Part shown: piece after piece, positions 62,993 through 64,000 of the stretch
Numbering within the stretch: position 1 is the first letter of the stretch
Layout of the letters: the number at the start of each line of letters is the position of its first letter
Assembly: GCF_903815225.1 (NCBI RefSeq)
Contig: NZ_LR813084.1
Location: forward strand, 2,894,501 to 2,958,500
From: Delftia tsuruhatensis
Lineage (GTDB): Bacteria; Pseudomonadota; Gammaproteobacteria; Burkholderiales; Burkholderiaceae_C
Reading direction: 5' to 3'
DNA: 64,000 nt
The notes under the pieces: generated by a model
Seen by the model: the letters and a program-made list of their open reading frames with translations, nothing else
What the model was told of the DNA's origin: nothing
Databases searched by the model: none
Position numbers and translations under genes: made by a program

Positions 62993-64000
62993 TCAGGCGC
63001 GCAAGGCCTGCAGCCGCCGCTCCAGCATCGACCAGAAGCCGGGCGGCAACCGCAGCTGCAGCGGGACGGCCCACGCAAGGGGATGGGTGCGCCATAGCTT
63101 GGCGGCATCCTTTTCGGTGCAGACCAGCGGGGCTGCATCGCTTCCAAGGCGCCGGAAGCTCTCAAAATTATAGTGATCCGGCAGCGCCTGGACATGCTCC
63201 AGCGCAAGGCCATGCTCCCGGCTCAGCATGGAGAAAAAAACCTCCGGCCGGGCCACCGCCGCGACGGCCTCCACCGGCAGGCCGCGAAGGGCCGCCAGCG
63301 CGATGCGCTCGCCGCGGGCATTGACGGCTTCGCTGGCGAGCTGACGTTGCATGGCAAAGGTGGGGGCGTCCGTCGCGGGGGGCGCTCCCGCGTGAAGCAC
63401 GGCGGTAACGGGGCGGGGCCAGGGCTCGCGCAGCGGGCCTGCGGGCAGCAGCCATCCATTGCCGATGCCCTCGTCATTGAAGACGCACAGCTCGATGTCG
63501 CGGGCCAGGGCCAGATGCTGGAGGCCATCATCGCTGATGATCACATCGACCTGCGGGTGTCGTGCCCGCAGGGCCCGTACGGCCTCGATGCGCTGGCGGG
63601 CCACGAAGACCGGTGCACCGCTGGCGCGCGCCAGCAGTGCAGGCTCGTCTCCCACATCGGCAGGGGAGCTGTCCGGGAATGCCTCGCGGCAGTCGTCCGT
63701 GCCACGGCCATAGCCGCGCGAGACGATGCCCGGGTGCCAGCCGCCCTCGCGCAGGTGCCGGGCCAGGGCCAGCGTGACCGGGGTCTTGCCGGCACCGCCC
63801 GCGATCACATTGCCGACCACGATGACAGGGATGCCCGCCTTGCCGGCCTGCCGGATTCCCAGCACATATGGCAATCGGTGCAGGGCCCGCAGGAGCCGGT
63901 ACAGCAGGGATAGCGGCAGCAGAACCCGGGCCAGCAGGCCGCGCCGGCGCCAGGCGTCGCGCAGGCCCCGGGCCTTGGCAGCGTTTCCTGTCCCTGGCAT
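62993..64000 (-). CDS. lpxK: Tetraacyldisaccharide 4'-kinase
   Basis: A 335-residue lipid A kinase phosphorylating the 4' position of the disaccharide precursor. The P-loop is [18 protein letters not shown], and [20 protein letters not shown] carries the catalytic Asp pair. The start codon lies at the very edge of the window; full length is normal, so the gene is probably complete. First in the lpxK-Trm112-kdsB order. Confidence 0.93.
   Translation of the reverse strand: MPGTGNAAKARGLRDAWRRRGLLARVLLPLSLLYRLLRALHRLPYVLGIRQAGKAGIPVIVVGNVIAGGAGKTPVTLALARHLREGGWHPGIVSRGYGRGTDDCREAFPDSSPADVGDEPALLARASGAPVFVARQRIEAVRALRARHPQVDVIISDDGLQHLALARDIELCVFNDEGIGNGWLLPAGPLREPWPRPVTAVLHAGAPPATDAPTFAMQRQLASEAVNARGERIALAALRGLPVEAVAAVARPEVFFSMLSREHGLALEHVQALPDHYNFESFRRLGSDAAPLVCTEKDAAKLWRTHPLAWAVPLQLRLPPGFWSMLERRLQALRA

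Overview
The window is GC-rich DNA with the gene order and protein styles of a Comamonadaceae beta-proteobacterium; Delftia or a close relative is my best guess (family level confident, genus is inference from similarity to remembered proteins). Signs are the CysB-sirohydrochlorin chelatase-LptG/LptF-PepA-HolC block, the LpxK-Trm112-KdsB-Adk block, a pyruvate dehydrogenase whose E3 carries its own lipoyl domain, a Bug-family substrate-binding protein and an IPTL-CTERM protein. All long antisense ORFs are judged to be GC-bias shadows of the genes listed here. I see no rRNA, tRNA or CRISPR.

Layout. 0-5.5 kb: an FAD oxidoreductase, an envelope-stress-like trio (DUF883, YqjE-like, small helical protein), pyrD divergent from rpiA, then a membrane protein and a glutaredoxin-like exported protein whose 3' end may be frameshifted at a G7 tract. 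5.6-12 kb, minus strand: oligopeptidase A, FolD, and a FixJ-type response regulator overlapping its PAS histidine kinase. 12-18.6 kb: aceE-aceF-lpdA, closed by a strong terminator. 18.6-19.2 kb: a 700-base gap without a convincing gene.

19.2-29.7 kb: part of a type VI secretion cluster, tssJ-tssK-tssL-tssM-tagF-ppkA and a TPR lipoprotein (tentatively TssQ-like). They encode the membrane complex, baseplate connector and post-translational control; sheath, Hcp, ClpV and PppA genes are not in the window. A metallo-beta-lactamase-fold lipoprotein and a Bug-type binding protein follow.

32.1-37.9 kb is the most interesting module: a PAPS-reductase-like PP-loop protein (IbrA-like), a GNAT protein and a ParB/sulfiredoxin-fold protein (IbrB-like) translated with overlaps, facing a TonB-dependent siderophore receptor and its AraC regulator. 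Each outer end carries a Fur-box-like element with the same 5-3-5 palindromic core. I infer an iron-responsive uptake/modification locus.

37.9-46.7 kb is housekeeping: aminotransferase, CysB, chelatase, LptG/LptF, PepA, HolC, a Pro-rich protein and a D-2-hydroxyacid dehydrogenase. 46.7-53 kb is a patchwork accessory region: a broken IS3-type transposase, a 45-residue lipoprotein, a Cys-rich copper-storage-like four-helix protein, GNAT and DUF333 proteins, a phage-like fragment, an IPTL-CTERM protein and AT-richer orphan genes. 52.3-55.3 kb: fasciclin-domain and DUF3455 proteins divergent from an ECF sigma/anti-sigma pair. 55.5-58.6 kb: a fluoride riboswitch with crcB, an attenuator-like leader before a truncated P-loop gene, and an AraC/MFS pair. 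58.6-64 kb: lexA with a LexA box shared with an asparaginase gene, then adk, kdsB, a Trm112-like gene and lpxK at the edge.
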